A stretch of DNA of 64,000 nucleotides from Pseudomonas arsenicoxydans (GTDB taxonomy: Bacteria; Pseudomonadota; Gammaproteobacteria; Pseudomonadales; Pseudomonadaceae), in assembly GCF_006438915.1 (NCBI RefSeq), contig NZ_RCZE01000008.1:124001-188000 (forward strand), given 5' to 3'. The position numbers and the translations under genes were made by a program. This document shows positions 8,651 to 20,500 of the stretch, piece by piece. Position 1 is the first letter of the stretch. Each line of letters opens with the position of its first letter. The notes below the pieces were generated by a model. It did not search any database, was not told the DNA's origin, and saw only the letters and a program-made list of their open reading frames with translations.

Positions 8651-9961
8651 ATGCAACCTTCTGTAAAAGCTCTGCTTGCCCTCACCTGCATGACCCTCAG
8701 CAGCGTCAGCCTCGGCGCTCAAACGCTGACCATCGCCACCGTCAACAATAGCGACATGATCCGTATGCAAAAGCTCTCGAAAACCTTCGAGGCCGAGCAC
8801 CCGGAGATCAAGCTCAATTGGGTGGTGCTGGAAGAAAACGTACTGCGCCAGCGCCTGACCACCGACATCGCAACCCAGGGCGGACAGTTCGATGTGTTGA
8901 CCATCGGCATGTACGAAGCTGCACTGTGGGGCGCCAAGGGCTGGCTGGAGCCGATGAAGGATTTGCCGGCGTCTTACGCGCTCGATGACGTCTTCCCGTC
9001 GGTGCGTGAAGGCCTCTCGGTAAAAGGCTCGCTGTATGCCCTGCCGTTCTACGCCGAAAGCTCGATCACCTATTACCGCACCGACCTGTTCAAGGAGGCC
9101 GGGCTGACCATGCCCGAGCGCCCGACCTGGACCCAGATCGGCGAATTCGCCAGCAAACTCACCAACAAGGACAAAGAACAATACGGTATCTGCCTGCGCG
9201 GCAAGGCCGGCTGGGGCGAGAACATGGCGCTCATCACCACCATCGCCAATGCTTATGGCGCGCGCTGGTTTGATGAGAAGTGGCAACCGGAATTCACCGG
9301 CCCCGAGTGGAAAAACGCCCTGAACTTCTATGTCGACACCATGAAGCAATCCGGCCCGCCGGGCGCTTCAAGCAACGGTTTCAACGAGAACCTGGCGCTG
9401 TTCAACAGCGGCAAGTGCGCAATCTGGGTCGATGCCAGCGTCGCCGGCTCTTTCGTCACCGACAAGACACAAAGCAAAGTGGCCGACCACGTTGGCTTCA
9501 CCTACGCCCCGCACGAAACCACCGACAAGGGTTCGGCGTGGCTCTATTCCTGGGCGCTGGCGATCCCGACCAGCTCCAAGGCCAAAGACGCCGCCAAAAC
9601 CTTCAGTGCCTGGGCTACGTCCAAGGAATACGGCGCGCTGGTCGCGGAAAAAGACGGTATCGCCAACGTGCCGCCCGGCACTCGCGCCTCCACCTACAGC
9701 GAGGCCTATATGAATGCCGCGCCGTTCGCCAAGGTCACGCTGGAATCGCTGAAAGCGGCGGACCCGAGCAAGCCGACGCTCAAGCCCGTGCCTTACATCG
9801 GCATTCAGTTGGTGACCACTCCTGAGTTCCAGGGCATTGGCACCCAGGTGGGCAAGTCGTTCTCGGCGGCGCTGATTGGGCAGACCACGGTCGATCAAGC
9901 GCTGATTGCTGCGCAGCAAACGACTGAGCGTGAGATGAAGCGCGCTGGTTATCCCAAGTAA
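8651..9961 (+). CDS. mtlE: Mannitol/polyol ABC transporter substrate-binding protein MtlE
   Basis: 436-residue periplasmic solute-binding protein that delivers mannitol or related polyols to the MtlFGK importer. The start is the ATG at 8651, giving a signal peptide (Lys, hydrophobic core, then the SLGA-QTLTIA cleavage region). Family-1 binding-protein landmarks follow: FEAEHPEIKLNWV, GGQFDVLTIGMYE and YALPFYAESSITYYR. It is first in the operon after the MtlR site gap, and a REP pair separates it from mtlF. Such an arrangement often lets the binding protein be made in excess over the membrane parts, but that is inference here. Confidence 0.93.
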   Translation: MQPSVKALLALTCMTLSSVSLGAQTLTIATVNNSDMIRMQKLSKTFEAEHPEIKLNWVVLEENVLRQRLTTDIATQGGQFDVLTIGMYEAALWGAKGWLEPMKDLPASYALDDVFPSVREGLSVKGSLYALPFYAESSITYYRTDLFKEAGLTMPERPTWTQIGEFASKLTNKDKEQYGICLRGKAGWGENMALITTIANAYGARWFDEKWQPEFTGPEWKNALNFYVDTMKQSGPPGASSNGFNENLALFNSGKCAIWVDASVAGSFVTDKTQSKVADHVGFTYAPHETTDKGSAWLYSWALAIPTSSKAKDAAKTFSAWATSKEYGALVAEKDGIANVPPGTRASTYSEAYMNAAPFAKVTLESLKAADPSKPTLKPVPYIGIQLVTTPEFQGIGTQVGKSFSAALIGQTTVDQALIAAQQTTEREMKRAGYPK

Positions 9962-9990
9962 CTCTCGCAACCGATCCATAGTGGGCTTTT

Positions 9991-10083
9991 GTGGCGAGGG
10001 AGCTTGCTCCCGCTCGGCTGCGCAGCAGTCGCAAAGCTATTGGGGCCGCTTCGCGACCCAGCGGGAGCAAGCTCCCTCGCCAC
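9991..10083. repeat. REP inverted pair between mtlE and mtlF
   Basis: A 24-nt arm at 9991-10014 (starting GTGGCGAGGGAGCTTGCTCC) is perfectly inverted at 10060-10083. It is the GTGGCGAGGGAGCTTG variant of Pseudomonas REP sequences. The stem could stabilise the mtlE message or act as a partial terminator. Confidence 0.9.
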
Positions 10084-10140
10084 ACAAGCCCGCTCCCACA
10101 TGTCGATCTTCGTATGTCTGTTACTAATCGGTTTAATGCC

Positions 10141-11067
10141 ATGAATATTTCAACTGCCAAAGCTCACATGGACATTCCCCAACCGGTGCGTAAAAGCCGG
10201 TTGGCCAACCCCGGCTGGTTCCTGGTCAGCCCCTCGGTGGCCCTGTTGCTGCTGTGGATGATCGTGCCGCTGGGCATGACCGTCTACTTCTCGACGATTC
10301 GCTACAACCTGCTCAACCCCGGCGAAAACGAATTCGTCGGGCTGGAGAACTTCACTTACTTCCTGACGGATTCCGGCTTCCTGCCCGGTGCGACCAACAC
10401 CCTGTTGCTGGTGGGCAGCGTGCTGCTGATCAGCGTGGTGTTCGGCGTGTTGATCAGTGCACTGCTTGAAGCCAGTGAATTCATGGGGCGCGGCATCGTG
10501 CGGGTGATGTTGATCTCGCCGTTCTTCATCATGCCCACCGTCGGTGCGCTGATCTGGAAGAACCTGATTTTCCATCCGGTGTCGGGGATTCTCGCCTACG
10601 TCTGGAAACTGTTCGGTGCGCAACCGGTGGACTGGCTGGCGCACTACCCGCTGCTGTCAATCATCATCATTGTGTCCTGGCAATGGCTGCCCTTCGCGAT
10701 CCTGATCCTGATGACCGCCATGCAGTCCCTCGACCAGGAACAGAAAGAAGCCGCACGCCTCGACGGCGCCGGGCCGGTCGCCATCTTCTGGCACCTGACC
10801 TTGCCGCACCTGGCGCGGCCGATTGCGGTGGTGGTGATGATCGAAACCATCTTCCTGCTCTCGGTGTTCGCCGAAATCTTTACCACCACCAACGGCGGCC
10901 CCGGCTACGCCTCGACCAACCTCGCGTACCTGATCTACAACCAGGCGCTGGTGCAGTTCGACGTCGGCATGGCATCCGCCGGCGGCTTGATCGCGGTGGT
11001 GATTGCCAACATCGCGGCCATCGTGCTGGTGCGCATGATCGGCAAAAACCTGACAGACAAAGCCTGA
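10141..11067 (+). CDS. mtlF: Mannitol/polyol ABC transporter permease MtlF
   Basis: 308-residue inner-membrane permease of the MalF/UgpA type, with about six transmembrane segments. The first is near residues 25-45 (FLVSPSVALLLLWMIVPLG). The cytoplasmic EAA loop that docks the ATPase reads EAARLDGAGPVAIFWHLTLP. It ends with a loop (FTTTNGGPGYAST) typical of MalF-type permeases. The ATG at 10141 is preferred over starts further upstream, which would begin inside the REP pair. It pairs with MtlG, which starts 10 bp after it. Confidence 0.92.
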   Translation: MNISTAKAHMDIPQPVRKSRLANPGWFLVSPSVALLLLWMIVPLGMTVYFSTIRYNLLNPGENEFVGLENFTYFLTDSGFLPGATNTLLLVGSVLLISVVFGVLISALLEASEFMGRGIVRVMLISPFFIMPTVGALIWKNLIFHPVSGILAYVWKLFGAQPVDWLAHYPLLSIIIIVSWQWLPFAILILMTAMQSLDQEQKEAARLDGAGPVAIFWHLTLPHLARPIAVVVMIETIFLLSVFAEIFTTTNGGPGYASTNLAYLIYNQALVQFDVGMASAGGLIAVVIANIAAIVLVRMIGKNLTDKA

Positions 11068-11077
11068 GGCCTGCGCC

Positions 11078-11908
11078 ATGACCCTTCAACAATCCCGTCG
11101 CCTGCAAAGCCTGCTGCTCGGCACGCTGGCCTGGGCCATCGCCATCCTGATTTTCTTCCCGATCTTCTGGATGGTGCTGACCAGTTTCAAAACCGAAATC
11201 GACGCCTTCGCCACGCCGCCGCAGTTCATCTTCACGCCAACGCTTGCGAACTACCTGCACATCAACGAACGCAGCGATTACTTCAGCTTCGCCTGGAACT
11301 CGGTGGTGATTTCTTTCAGCGCCACGGCGTTGTGCCTGCTGATCGCCGTGCCGGCGGCCTACTCGATGGCGTTCTACGAAACCCAGCGCACCAAGGGCAC
11401 GTTGCTGTGGATGCTCTCCACCAAGATGCTGCCGCCGGTGGGCGTACTGATGCCGATCTACCTGCTGGCCAAGAGCTTTGGCCTGCTCGACACGCGTATC
11501 GCGCTGATCGTGATCTACACGCTGATCAACCTGCCGATTGTAGTCTGGATGATTTACACCTACTTCAAAGACATCCCCAAAGACATCCTCGAAGCCGCGC
11601 GCCTCGACGGCGCCACGCTGTGGCAGGAAATGGTCCGGGTGCTGTTGCCGATCGCCAAGGGTGGCCTGGCTTCTACCGTTTTACTGTCGCTGATCCTGTG
11701 CTGGAACGAGGCGTTCTGGTCCTTGAACCTGACCTCATCCAAAGCCGCGCCGCTGACCGCGTTGATTGCCTCCTACTCAAGTCCTGAAGGTCTGTTCTGG
11801 GCCAAGTTGTCGGCCGTGTCGACGCTGGCCTGCGCACCGATCCTGATCTTCGGCTGGATCAGCCAGAAACAATTGGTCCGCGGCCTGTCGTTCGGCGCCG
11901 TGAAGTGA
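11078..11908 (+). CDS. mtlG: Mannitol/polyol ABC transporter permease MtlG
   Basis: 276-residue MalG-type permease, the second half of the membrane channel. Features are an N-terminal membrane segment (residues ~14-33, AWAIAILIFFPIFWMVLTSF), the extracytoplasmic FKTEIDAF segment usual after TM1 in MalG relatives, and the EAA loop EAARLDGATLWQEMVRVLLP. The short 10-bp gap from mtlF implies co-translation. A REP pair follows before mtlK. Confidence 0.92.
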   Translation: MTLQQSRRLQSLLLGTLAWAIAILIFFPIFWMVLTSFKTEIDAFATPPQFIFTPTLANYLHINERSDYFSFAWNSVVISFSATALCLLIAVPAAYSMAFYETQRTKGTLLWMLSTKMLPPVGVLMPIYLLAKSFGLLDTRIALIVIYTLINLPIVVWMIYTYFKDIPKDILEAARLDGATLWQEMVRVLLPIAKGGLASTVLLSLILCWNEAFWSLNLTSSKAAPLTALIASYSSPEGLFWAKLSAVSTLACAPILIFGWISQKQLVRGLSFGAVK

Positions 11909-11933
11909 AGATCGCCGACTCAACGCGATCCCC

Positions 11934-12023
11934 TGTAGGAGTGAGCCTGCTCGCGATGAGGGAGTGTCAGTCAACATCAATATCGAATGACACACCGCTA
12001 TCGCGAGCAGGCTCACTCCTACA
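11934..12023. repeat. REP inverted pair between mtlG and mtlK
   Basis: The 24-nt arm at 11934-11957 (TGTAGGAGTGAGCCTGCTCG...) is perfectly inverted at 12000-12023. It is another REP subtype (TAGGAGTGAGCCTGCTCGCG), distinct from the one in the mtlE-mtlF gap. Confidence 0.9.
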
Positions 12024-12074
12024 AATAAAGCGCGCCCGGCTCAACTGAATAACAACACGTGGAGGCCCATCATC

Positions 12075-13178
12075 ATGGCCAACCTGAAAATCAAGAATCT
12101 GCAAAAAGGCTTCGAAGGCTTTTCCATCATCAAAGGCATCGACCTGGAAGTGAACGACAAGGAATTCGTGGTGTTCGTCGGCCCGTCGGGGTGCGGCAAA
12201 TCCACCCTGCTGCGCCTGATCGCCGGCCTGGAAGAAGTCAGCGGCGGCACCATTGAACTCGACGGCCGCGACATCACCGAAGTCAGCCCGGCCAAGCGCG
12301 ACCTGGCGATGGTGTTCCAGACCTACGCCCTGTACCCGCACATGACCGTGAAAAAGAACATGTCGTTCGCCCTCGATCTGGCGGGCGTGCCGAAAGCCGA
12401 AGTCGAGAAGAAAGTCGGCGAAGCGGCGCGCATCCTCGAACTGGGGCCGATGCTGGAACGCAAACCGAAACAACTGTCTGGCGGCCAGCGTCAGCGCGTG
12501 GCGATCGGGCGAGCGATTGTGCGCAACCCGAAAATCTTTCTGTTTGACGAACCGTTGTCCAACCTCGACGCCGCCCTGCGCGTGCAAATGCGTCTGGAAC
12601 TGCTGCGACTGCACAAAGAACTGCAAGCGACGATGATCTACGTCACCCACGATCAGGTCGAAGCCATGACCATGGCCGACAAGGTGGTGGTGCTCAACGG
12701 CGGTAAAATCGAACAGGTCGGCTCGCCGCTGGACCTGTACCACCAGCCAGCCAACCTGTTTGTCGCGGGATTCCTGGGCACGCCGAAAATGGGCTTCCTC
12801 AAGGGCAACGTGACCCGTATTGACAGCCAAAGCTGTGAAGTGCTGCTCGACGCCGGTGCCCGCATTACCCTGCCGTTGACCGGCGCCAACTTGAGCGTTG
12901 GTGGCGCCGTGACCTTGGGCATTCGTCCGGAACATCTGGAACTGGCGCAAACCGGCGACTGCACGTTGAAAGTCACCGCCGACGTCAGCGAGCGTTTGGG
13001 CAGCGACACCTTCTGCCACGTCGTGACCTCCTCCGGCGAGGCCCTGACCATGCGTGTTCGCGGCGATCTCGCCAGCCGTTACGGCGAGACGCTGAGCCTG
13101 CACCTGGACGCGGAACACTGCCATTTATTCGATGCCGACGGCGTGGCGTTGACCCGTCCGTTGCGTGTTGCGGCCTGA
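12075..13178 (+). CDS. mtlK: Mannitol/polyol ABC transporter ATP-binding protein MtlK
   Basis: 367-residue ATPase of the MalK/UgpC class that powers MtlFG. It shows the Walker A GPSGCGKST (about residue 36), Q-loop FQTYALYPHM, signature LSGGQRQRVAIGRA, Walker B IFLFDEPLSNLDA and switch His in VTHDQ. A C-terminal ~120-residue TOBE/regulatory region follows (GIRPEHLELA). The ATG at 12075 follows GTGGAGGCCC. It is one of the best-conserved genes in the operon, and the stop lies 15 bp before mtlD. Confidence 0.94.
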   Translation: MANLKIKNLQKGFEGFSIIKGIDLEVNDKEFVVFVGPSGCGKSTLLRLIAGLEEVSGGTIELDGRDITEVSPAKRDLAMVFQTYALYPHMTVKKNMSFALDLAGVPKAEVEKKVGEAARILELGPMLERKPKQLSGGQRQRVAIGRAIVRNPKIFLFDEPLSNLDAALRVQMRLELLRLHKELQATMIYVTHDQVEAMTMADKVVVLNGGKIEQVGSPLDLYHQPANLFVAGFLGTPKMGFLKGNVTRIDSQSCEVLLDAGARITLPLTGANLSVGGAVTLGIRPEHLELAQTGDCTLKVTADVSERLGSDTFCHVVTSSGEALTMRVRGDLASRYGETLSLHLDAEHCHLFDADGVALTRPLRVAA

Positions 13179-13193
13179 TATCGAGACTATGTG

Positions 13194-14666
13194 ATGAAAC
13201 TCAATAAACAGAATCTCCACCACCTCAAGCCTGAGGTGCTCCTGCCCGCCTACGCTCTGAACGATACGCGCCAAGGCATCGCGCACATTGGCGTCGGTGG
13301 TTTCCACCGCGCCCATCAGGCGTATTACACCGACGCGCTGATGAACACCGGTGAAGGCCTGGACTGGGCGATTTGCGGGGTCGGCCTGCGCGCCGAAGAC
13401 CGCCGCGCCCGGGACGATCTCAAGGAGCAGGACTACCTGTTCACCCTGTTCGAGCTCGGCGATACCGATGACACCGAAGTCCGGGTGATCGGCTCGATTC
13501 GCGACATGCTGCTGGCTGAGGACGGCGCGGCAGCGTTGATCGACAAACTCGCCAGCCCCGAGATTCGCATCGTCTCGCTAACCATCACCGAGGGCGGTTA
13601 TTGCATCGATGACAGCAGCGGCGAATTCATGGCGCACCTGCCGCAAATCCAGCATGACCTTGCGCACCCGGATGCGCCGAAAACCGTATTCGGTTTCCTC
13701 TGCGCCGCGCTGGCCAAACGGCGCGCTGCCGGCACCCCGGCGTTCACCTTGATGTCCTGCGATAACCTGCCGCACAACGGCGCGGTGACCCGCAAAGCGC
13801 TGCTGGCCTTCGCCGCGTTACGCGATGCCGATCTGTGCGACTGGATCGACCGCAACGTCAGCTTCCCCAACGCCATGGTCGACCGCATCACGCCGATGAC
13901 CAGCACCGAGCATCGTCTGCAACTGGCCGACAAACACGCGGTCGACGATGCCTGGCCGGTGGTCTGCGAGCCGTTTGTGCAATGGGTGCTGGAAGACAAA
14001 TTCGTCAACGGTCGTCCGGCCTGGGAAAAGGTCGGCGTGCAATTCACTGACGACGTCACGCCTTACGAAGAGATGAAGATCAAACTGCTCAATGGCAGCC
14101 ATTTGGCGCTGACGTATCTCGGTTTCCTGAAGGGTTACCGCTTCGTTCACGAGACCATGAACGACCCTCTGTTCGTGCGCTACATGCGGGCTTACATGGA
14201 CCTGGACGTCACGCCACAACTGGCGCCGGTGCCGGGGATTGATCTGACCGACTACAAAGACATGCTTGTTGAACGCTTCTCCAATCAGGCGATTGCCGAT
14301 CAACTGGAGCGGGTGTGTTCGGACGGTTCGTCGAAGTTTCCCAAGTTCACGATTCCGACGATCAATCGCTTGATTGCCGAGGGTCGCGAGACCCAGCGTG
14401 CGGCGCTGGTGGTGGCGGCGTGGGCGCTGTATTTGAAGGGGGTGGATGAGAACGGTGATACCTATTCGATTCCGGACCCTCGGGCGGATTTTTGTCAGGC
14501 GTTGGTGGCGGATGATGTGTTGATTACGCAGCGGTTGCTGGCGGTCGAGGAGATCTTTGGCACGGCGATCCCGCATTCGGCCGAGTTTGTGGCGGCGTTT
14601 GAGTGGTGCTGTAACAGCTTGCGGGAGGTTGGGGTGACGCGGACGTTGGAGCGGGTATTGGCTTAA
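13194..14666 (+). CDS. mtlD: Mannitol 2-dehydrogenase MtlD
   Basis: 490-residue NAD-dependent polyol dehydrogenase converting D-mannitol to D-fructose (also active on arabitol and sorbitol in the characterised P. fluorescens enzyme). The long-chain dehydrogenase family landmarks are the N-terminal nucleotide-binding GVGGFHRAHQAYYTD, then KIKLLNGSHLALTYLGFLKG, which carries the catalytic-type Lys, Asn and His. Length and N-terminus (MKLNKQNL) agree with known MtlD. The ATG at 13194 is preferred to the adjacent GTG at 13191. Fructose formed here would be phosphorylated by MtlZ. Confidence 0.95.
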   Translation: MKLNKQNLHHLKPEVLLPAYALNDTRQGIAHIGVGGFHRAHQAYYTDALMNTGEGLDWAICGVGLRAEDRRARDDLKEQDYLFTLFELGDTDDTEVRVIGSIRDMLLAEDGAAALIDKLASPEIRIVSLTITEGGYCIDDSSGEFMAHLPQIQHDLAHPDAPKTVFGFLCAALAKRRAAGTPAFTLMSCDNLPHNGAVTRKALLAFAALRDADLCDWIDRNVSFPNAMVDRITPMTSTEHRLQLADKHAVDDAWPVVCEPFVQWVLEDKFVNGRPAWEKVGVQFTDDVTPYEEMKIKLLNGSHLALTYLGFLKGYRFVHETMNDPLFVRYMRAYMDLDVTPQLAPVPGIDLTDYKDMLVERFSNQAIADQLERVCSDGSSKFPKFTIPTINRLIAEGRETQRAALVVAAWALYLKGVDENGDTYSIPDPRADFCQALVADDVLITQRLLAVEEIFGTAIPHSAEFVAAFEWCCNSLREVGVTRTLERVLA

Positions 14667-14691
14667 GTACTGCGGTGAATGGACTACCGTC

Positions 14692-14784
14692 TTCGCGAGC
14701 AAGCCCGCTCCCACACTAGATTCTCAGTGGATACAGAGTTTGTGTTCGACAACGATCGAATGTGGGAGCGGGCTTGCTCGCGAA
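14692..14784. repeat. REP inverted pair between mtlD and mtlY
   Basis: TTCGCGAGCAAGCCCGCTCC...(24 nt, 14692-14715) is perfectly inverted at 14761-14784. This is the common GTGGGAGCGGGCTTGCTCGC subtype, also present at 17291, 27317 and 33878. Confidence 0.92.
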
Positions 14785-14824
14785 TGGCGTCACCGCGATC
14801 GACCTGACACACCAAGGACCTACC

Positions 14825-16321
<1,497 letters not shown>

Positions 16322-16334
16322 AGAGTGAACAATT

Positions 16335-17279
16335 ATGTATCTGGTGTGTGGCGAAGCGCTGTTCGATTTCTTCAGTGAAGAAGATGCCAGCGGCCTGGCT
16401 TCAAAAGTGAATTTCAAGGCGATTGCCGGCGGCTCGCCGTTCAATGTCGCGGTCGGTTTGCGTCGCTTGGGCGTGGACTCGGCACTGTTTGCCGGACTGT
16501 CCACCGACTACCTCGGCCGGCGTTTGCAGCAAGTGCTCAAAGATGAAGGCGTGCGCCCGGACTTCCTCGTGGACTTCGCCGCACCGACGACGTTGGCGAT
16601 GGTTGCGGTGGGCGCCAACGGCTCACCGCATTACAGCTTTCGCGGTGAGGGCTGCGCGGATCGTCAGTTGAAACCGGAACACCTGCCGGAACTGGGGCCT
16701 GAAGTGCGCGGCCTGCACATCGGTTCGTTCTCGCTGGTGGTGCAACCGATTGCCGACACGTTACTGGCGCTGGTGCAGCGAGAAAGCGGTACACGCCTGA
16801 TCAGCCTTGACCCGAATGTGCGGCTCAATCCTGAACCGAATATAGACCTGTGGCGTAAACGTATCGCGACGCTGGTCGAGTATGCCGATCTGATTAAAGT
16901 CAGCGATGAGGATTTGAGCCTGTTGTATCCCGAACAGGATCCGCAACGAGTGATTGAAGGATGGTTGCAACATCGCTGTCAGCTGGTGTTCCTGACCCGT
17001 GGTGGCGAAGGCGCGACGGTGTTTAGCCGGGTTCATGGTTCGTGGTCGGTGCCGGCCAGTTCGGTGAAGATTGCCGACACAGTGGGGGCTGGCGATACGT
17101 TTCAGGCGGCGTTGATTACCTGGTTGACGGAGCAGCAGCTGGATTCTGTCGAGGGCGTTCAATCCCTGAGCCGCGAGCACATCGATGGCATGTTGAAGTT
17201 TGCCGTGCAGGCGGCGGCGTTGACGTGCAGCAAGACCGGGCCGGATTTGCCGTATCGGCATCAGCTGGATCTTCATTGA
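16335..17279 (+). CDS. mtlZ: Fructokinase MtlZ
   Basis: 314-residue PfkB-family sugar kinase, expected to phosphorylate the fructose made from mannitol. It shows the substrate-side GGSPFNVAVGLRRLG, Asp-containing LISLDPNVRLN, and the PfkB signature 2 DTVGAGDTFQAALITWL, whose GAGD Asp is the catalytic base. It is the last gene of the operon, 13 bp after mtlY, and a REP pair follows directly. Confidence 0.93.
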   Translation: MYLVCGEALFDFFSEEDASGLASKVNFKAIAGGSPFNVAVGLRRLGVDSALFAGLSTDYLGRRLQQVLKDEGVRPDFLVDFAAPTTLAMVAVGANGSPHYSFRGEGCADRQLKPEHLPELGPEVRGLHIGSFSLVVQPIADTLLALVQRESGTRLISLDPNVRLNPEPNIDLWRKRIATLVEYADLIKVSDEDLSLLYPEQDPQRVIEGWLQHRCQLVFLTRGGEGATVFSRVHGSWSVPASSVKIADTVGAGDTFQAALITWLTEQQLDSVEGVQSLSREHIDGMLKFAVQAAALTCSKTGPDLPYRHQLDLH

Positions 17280-17290
17280 GGCTAATGGCC

Positions 17291-17387
17291 CCTTCGCGAG
17301 CAAGCCCGCTCCCACATTTGATAATCACCGAACACAATATCTGTGTTTGCTGGAGATCCAACGTGGGAGCGGGCTTGCTCGCGAAGG
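17291..17387. repeat. REP inverted pair after mtlZ
   Basis: A 25-nt arm at 17291-17315 (CCTTCGCGAGCAAGCCCGCT...) is perfectly inverted at 17363-17387. It lies just downstream of the mannitol operon and could serve as an mRNA 3'-end stabiliser. Confidence 0.92.
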
Positions 17388-17598
17388 CGGTATCACTTAC
17401 ACCGCCAATCCCAGCTATTCACCACTTCAAGAGCGGCACATCAAGTGAGTATTCCCCCGCATTCACTGGCCAAAACCGTGCCACTAAGGGTTCTCCCGAT
17501 ACCCTAAGCCCCCCACACCTACGCCATTTGCGCCTTGAACGAGGCCGTTTAATCCTGCACCATCCGCCCCAGCTTATCCAAAGGACGGAATTCAAGGC

Positions 17599-20500
17599 AT
17601 GCTGGACGCTAATGCAACCCATATTTCCCTCGCGCTGGAAGGCGTTTCCGCCGACCTGCAAGTCCTCAGCTTCGTCGGTCGCGAAGCCCTCAACCAGCCG
17701 TTCTGTTTCGACATCGAACTGGTCAGCGCCCGCCCCGACCTGAAACTCGAAGAGATCCTGCACAAACCCGGTTGCCTGACCTTCGGCGCAACCGGCAAAG
17801 GCCTCATCCACGGTCTGGTCTATCGCATCGAGCAAGGCGATTCGGGCAAAAAACTGACCCGCTACAGCATCAGCCTGTGCCCGCAACTGGCCTACCTGCG
17901 CCACAACCACGACCAGCAGATCTTTCAGCATCTAAGCGTGCCGAAGATCATCGCGCAGGTCCTGGAAGCGCGCGGCATCCTTGCGGACGCGTACAGTTTT
18001 CAGCTCGGCGCGGTTTACCCGGACCGCGACTACTGCGTGCAGTACGACGAATCCGACCTGCATTTCATCCAGCGTCTGTGCGAAGAAGAAGGCATTCACT
18101 TCCACTTCCAGCACAGTGCCAGCGGCCACAAACTGGTGTTCGGCGATGATCAGACCGTGTTCCGCAAACTCGCGCCCGTGGCCTACCAGCAAGATTCCGG
18201 CATGGCCGCCGAGAAACCCGTAATCAAGCGTTTCAACCTGCGCCTGGAAACCCGCACCAGCCGCGTCAGCCGTCGCGACTACGACTTTGAAAAGCCACGC
18301 ATCCTGCCCGAAGGCGCCGCCAAGAGCGGAGTCGCCCCGGACCTCGAAGACTACGATTACCCCGGCCTCTTCCTCACGCGCGAACGCGGCAAACAGTTGG
18401 CGGCCCGCGCGCTGGAACGTCATCGCAGCGATTACAAACTCGCTGAAGGCAAAGGTGACGAACCGACGTTGGCCAGCGGCCACTTCCTGGCCCTCAGCGA
18501 ACACCCACGCGCCGAATGGAACGACCTCTGGCTGTTGCTGGAAGTGGTTCACGAAGGCAAACAACCGCAAGTGCTCGGCGAGAACATCACCAGCGACGTC
18601 ACCCACAACAAAGACGATTTCCACCAGGGCTACCGCAACCGCTTCCTCGCCACGCCGTGGGACGCGCACTACCGCCCTGCCCTCGAACACCCGAAACCGC
18701 AAGTCCTCGGCAGCCAGACCGCCATCGTCACCGGCCCGCCGGGCGAAGAAATCCATTGCGACGAATACGGTCGCGTCAAAGTGCAATTCTTCTGGGACCG
18801 CGACGGCCAGGCCAACGACAAAACCAGCTGCTGGCTGCGCGTCGCCACCGGTTGGGCCGGCAGTGCCTACGGCGGCATCGCCATCCCGCGCGTCGGCATG
18901 GAAGTGCTCGTCACCTTCCTTGAAGGCGACCCCGACCAACCACTGGTCACCGGCTGCCTCTACCACAAGGAAAACGTCGTCCCCTACGACCTGCCGGCGA
19001 ACAAAACCCGCAGCACCTTCAAGACCCTCAGCTCACCAGGCGGCAAGGGCTACAACGAATTTCGCATCGAAGACAAAAAAGGCGCCGAACAGATTTATCT
19101 GCACGCCCAGCGCGACTGGGATGAAAACATCGAACACGACCAGAAAATCCTCGTCGGCAACGAGCGGCACGACACGGTCGAGGCCAATGTCTTCAGCGAG
19201 TTCAAGGTTGAAGAACACCGCATTACCCATCTGGACCGCAAGACAGAAGCGCGGGCCGATGATCACCTGACGGTGGCGGCGACCCAGCATGTGAAGGTCG
19301 GCACGGCGCAGTTTGTCGAGGCAGGTGAAGAGATTCACTACAACGCTGGCGACAAGGTGGTGGTTGAAGGCGGGATGGAACTGACGGCCAAGGCTGGCGG
19401 GAGTTTCGTCAAGGTGGATGCCGGGGGCGTGACGATTAGTGGGGCTGAGGTGAAGACCAATTCGGGTGGTGCGCCGGGTTCGGGGAGTGGGATTCAGATT
19501 CTTCCGCCGATTGTTCCGGGTGCAGCAGCGGCTGCCGCAGCAGGGAAACTGCTGAGTGCTCCGCCGGTTGGCAAGTTTAATGCGGTGGCGAATTCGGAGC
19601 CTAAGGAAGTACGTCCGGCTGAGGAGGAAGAGCTGGAGGAAGAGGAAGAAGAGGTTGAGCTGGAAGAGATTACGTTGCGGATTGGGATGTTCTTTGATGG
19701 TACGGGGAATAACCGCAGCAACAGTGAACGAGTGTTTGGCTGCTTCGCGCCGGATGTGAATCTGGAGGAATCGGCTGAGGATATTCGTCAGTTCTGCGCG
19801 GCACATGGTTATGACGGCAAAGGGAGTTCGCCGGATAACAGTTACGGGAATGACGTCAGCAACGTGGCCAGGCTGTATGACCTTTACATAGACCAAACGG
19901 ATGAAACTCTGCCTATCGATGCAAAAACGGCGAGTGTGCCTGTTTATGTGGACGGTATTGGTACCAGTAGCACCGGAGCTGACTCCACTTTTTCGCAAGG
20001 CACAGGTATTGGTCCGCAGGGCGTAAGGACACGAGTTGAAGAAACACCTCCACTTATTCTTAAGGCTATCCAAGCCTTCCAGGACAGTAATCCCGATAAG
20101 CGCGTAGCGAAAATCGAGTTCGATATTTTCGGATTCAGTCGCGGCTCAGCAGCGGCAAGGGACTTTGCAAATGAAGTATTAAAGGGCAACCAAAGTATCC
20201 TCGCCAAAGCATTGCCTTTGGGGTCACCGGTACTGGCTGACAGTTTTGCCTGGGTACCACATTCCGGCGTTTCCATAAATTTTATAGGGGTTTACGACAC
20301 TGTCGCAGCCATTGCCAATCCGCTTGTAGGGGACTGGAATGGTAATAACGCTTATAACCCTGGAATCAATATATTTTTGGCACCTGATGCAGCGAAAAAG
20401 GTCGTGCAATTGGTCGCTCGAAATGAGCGTCGCTATAACTTTGCCCTCAACAGTCTTGGGGCGGCCGATATTTCCCTGCCTGGCGTGCATTCGGACTTGG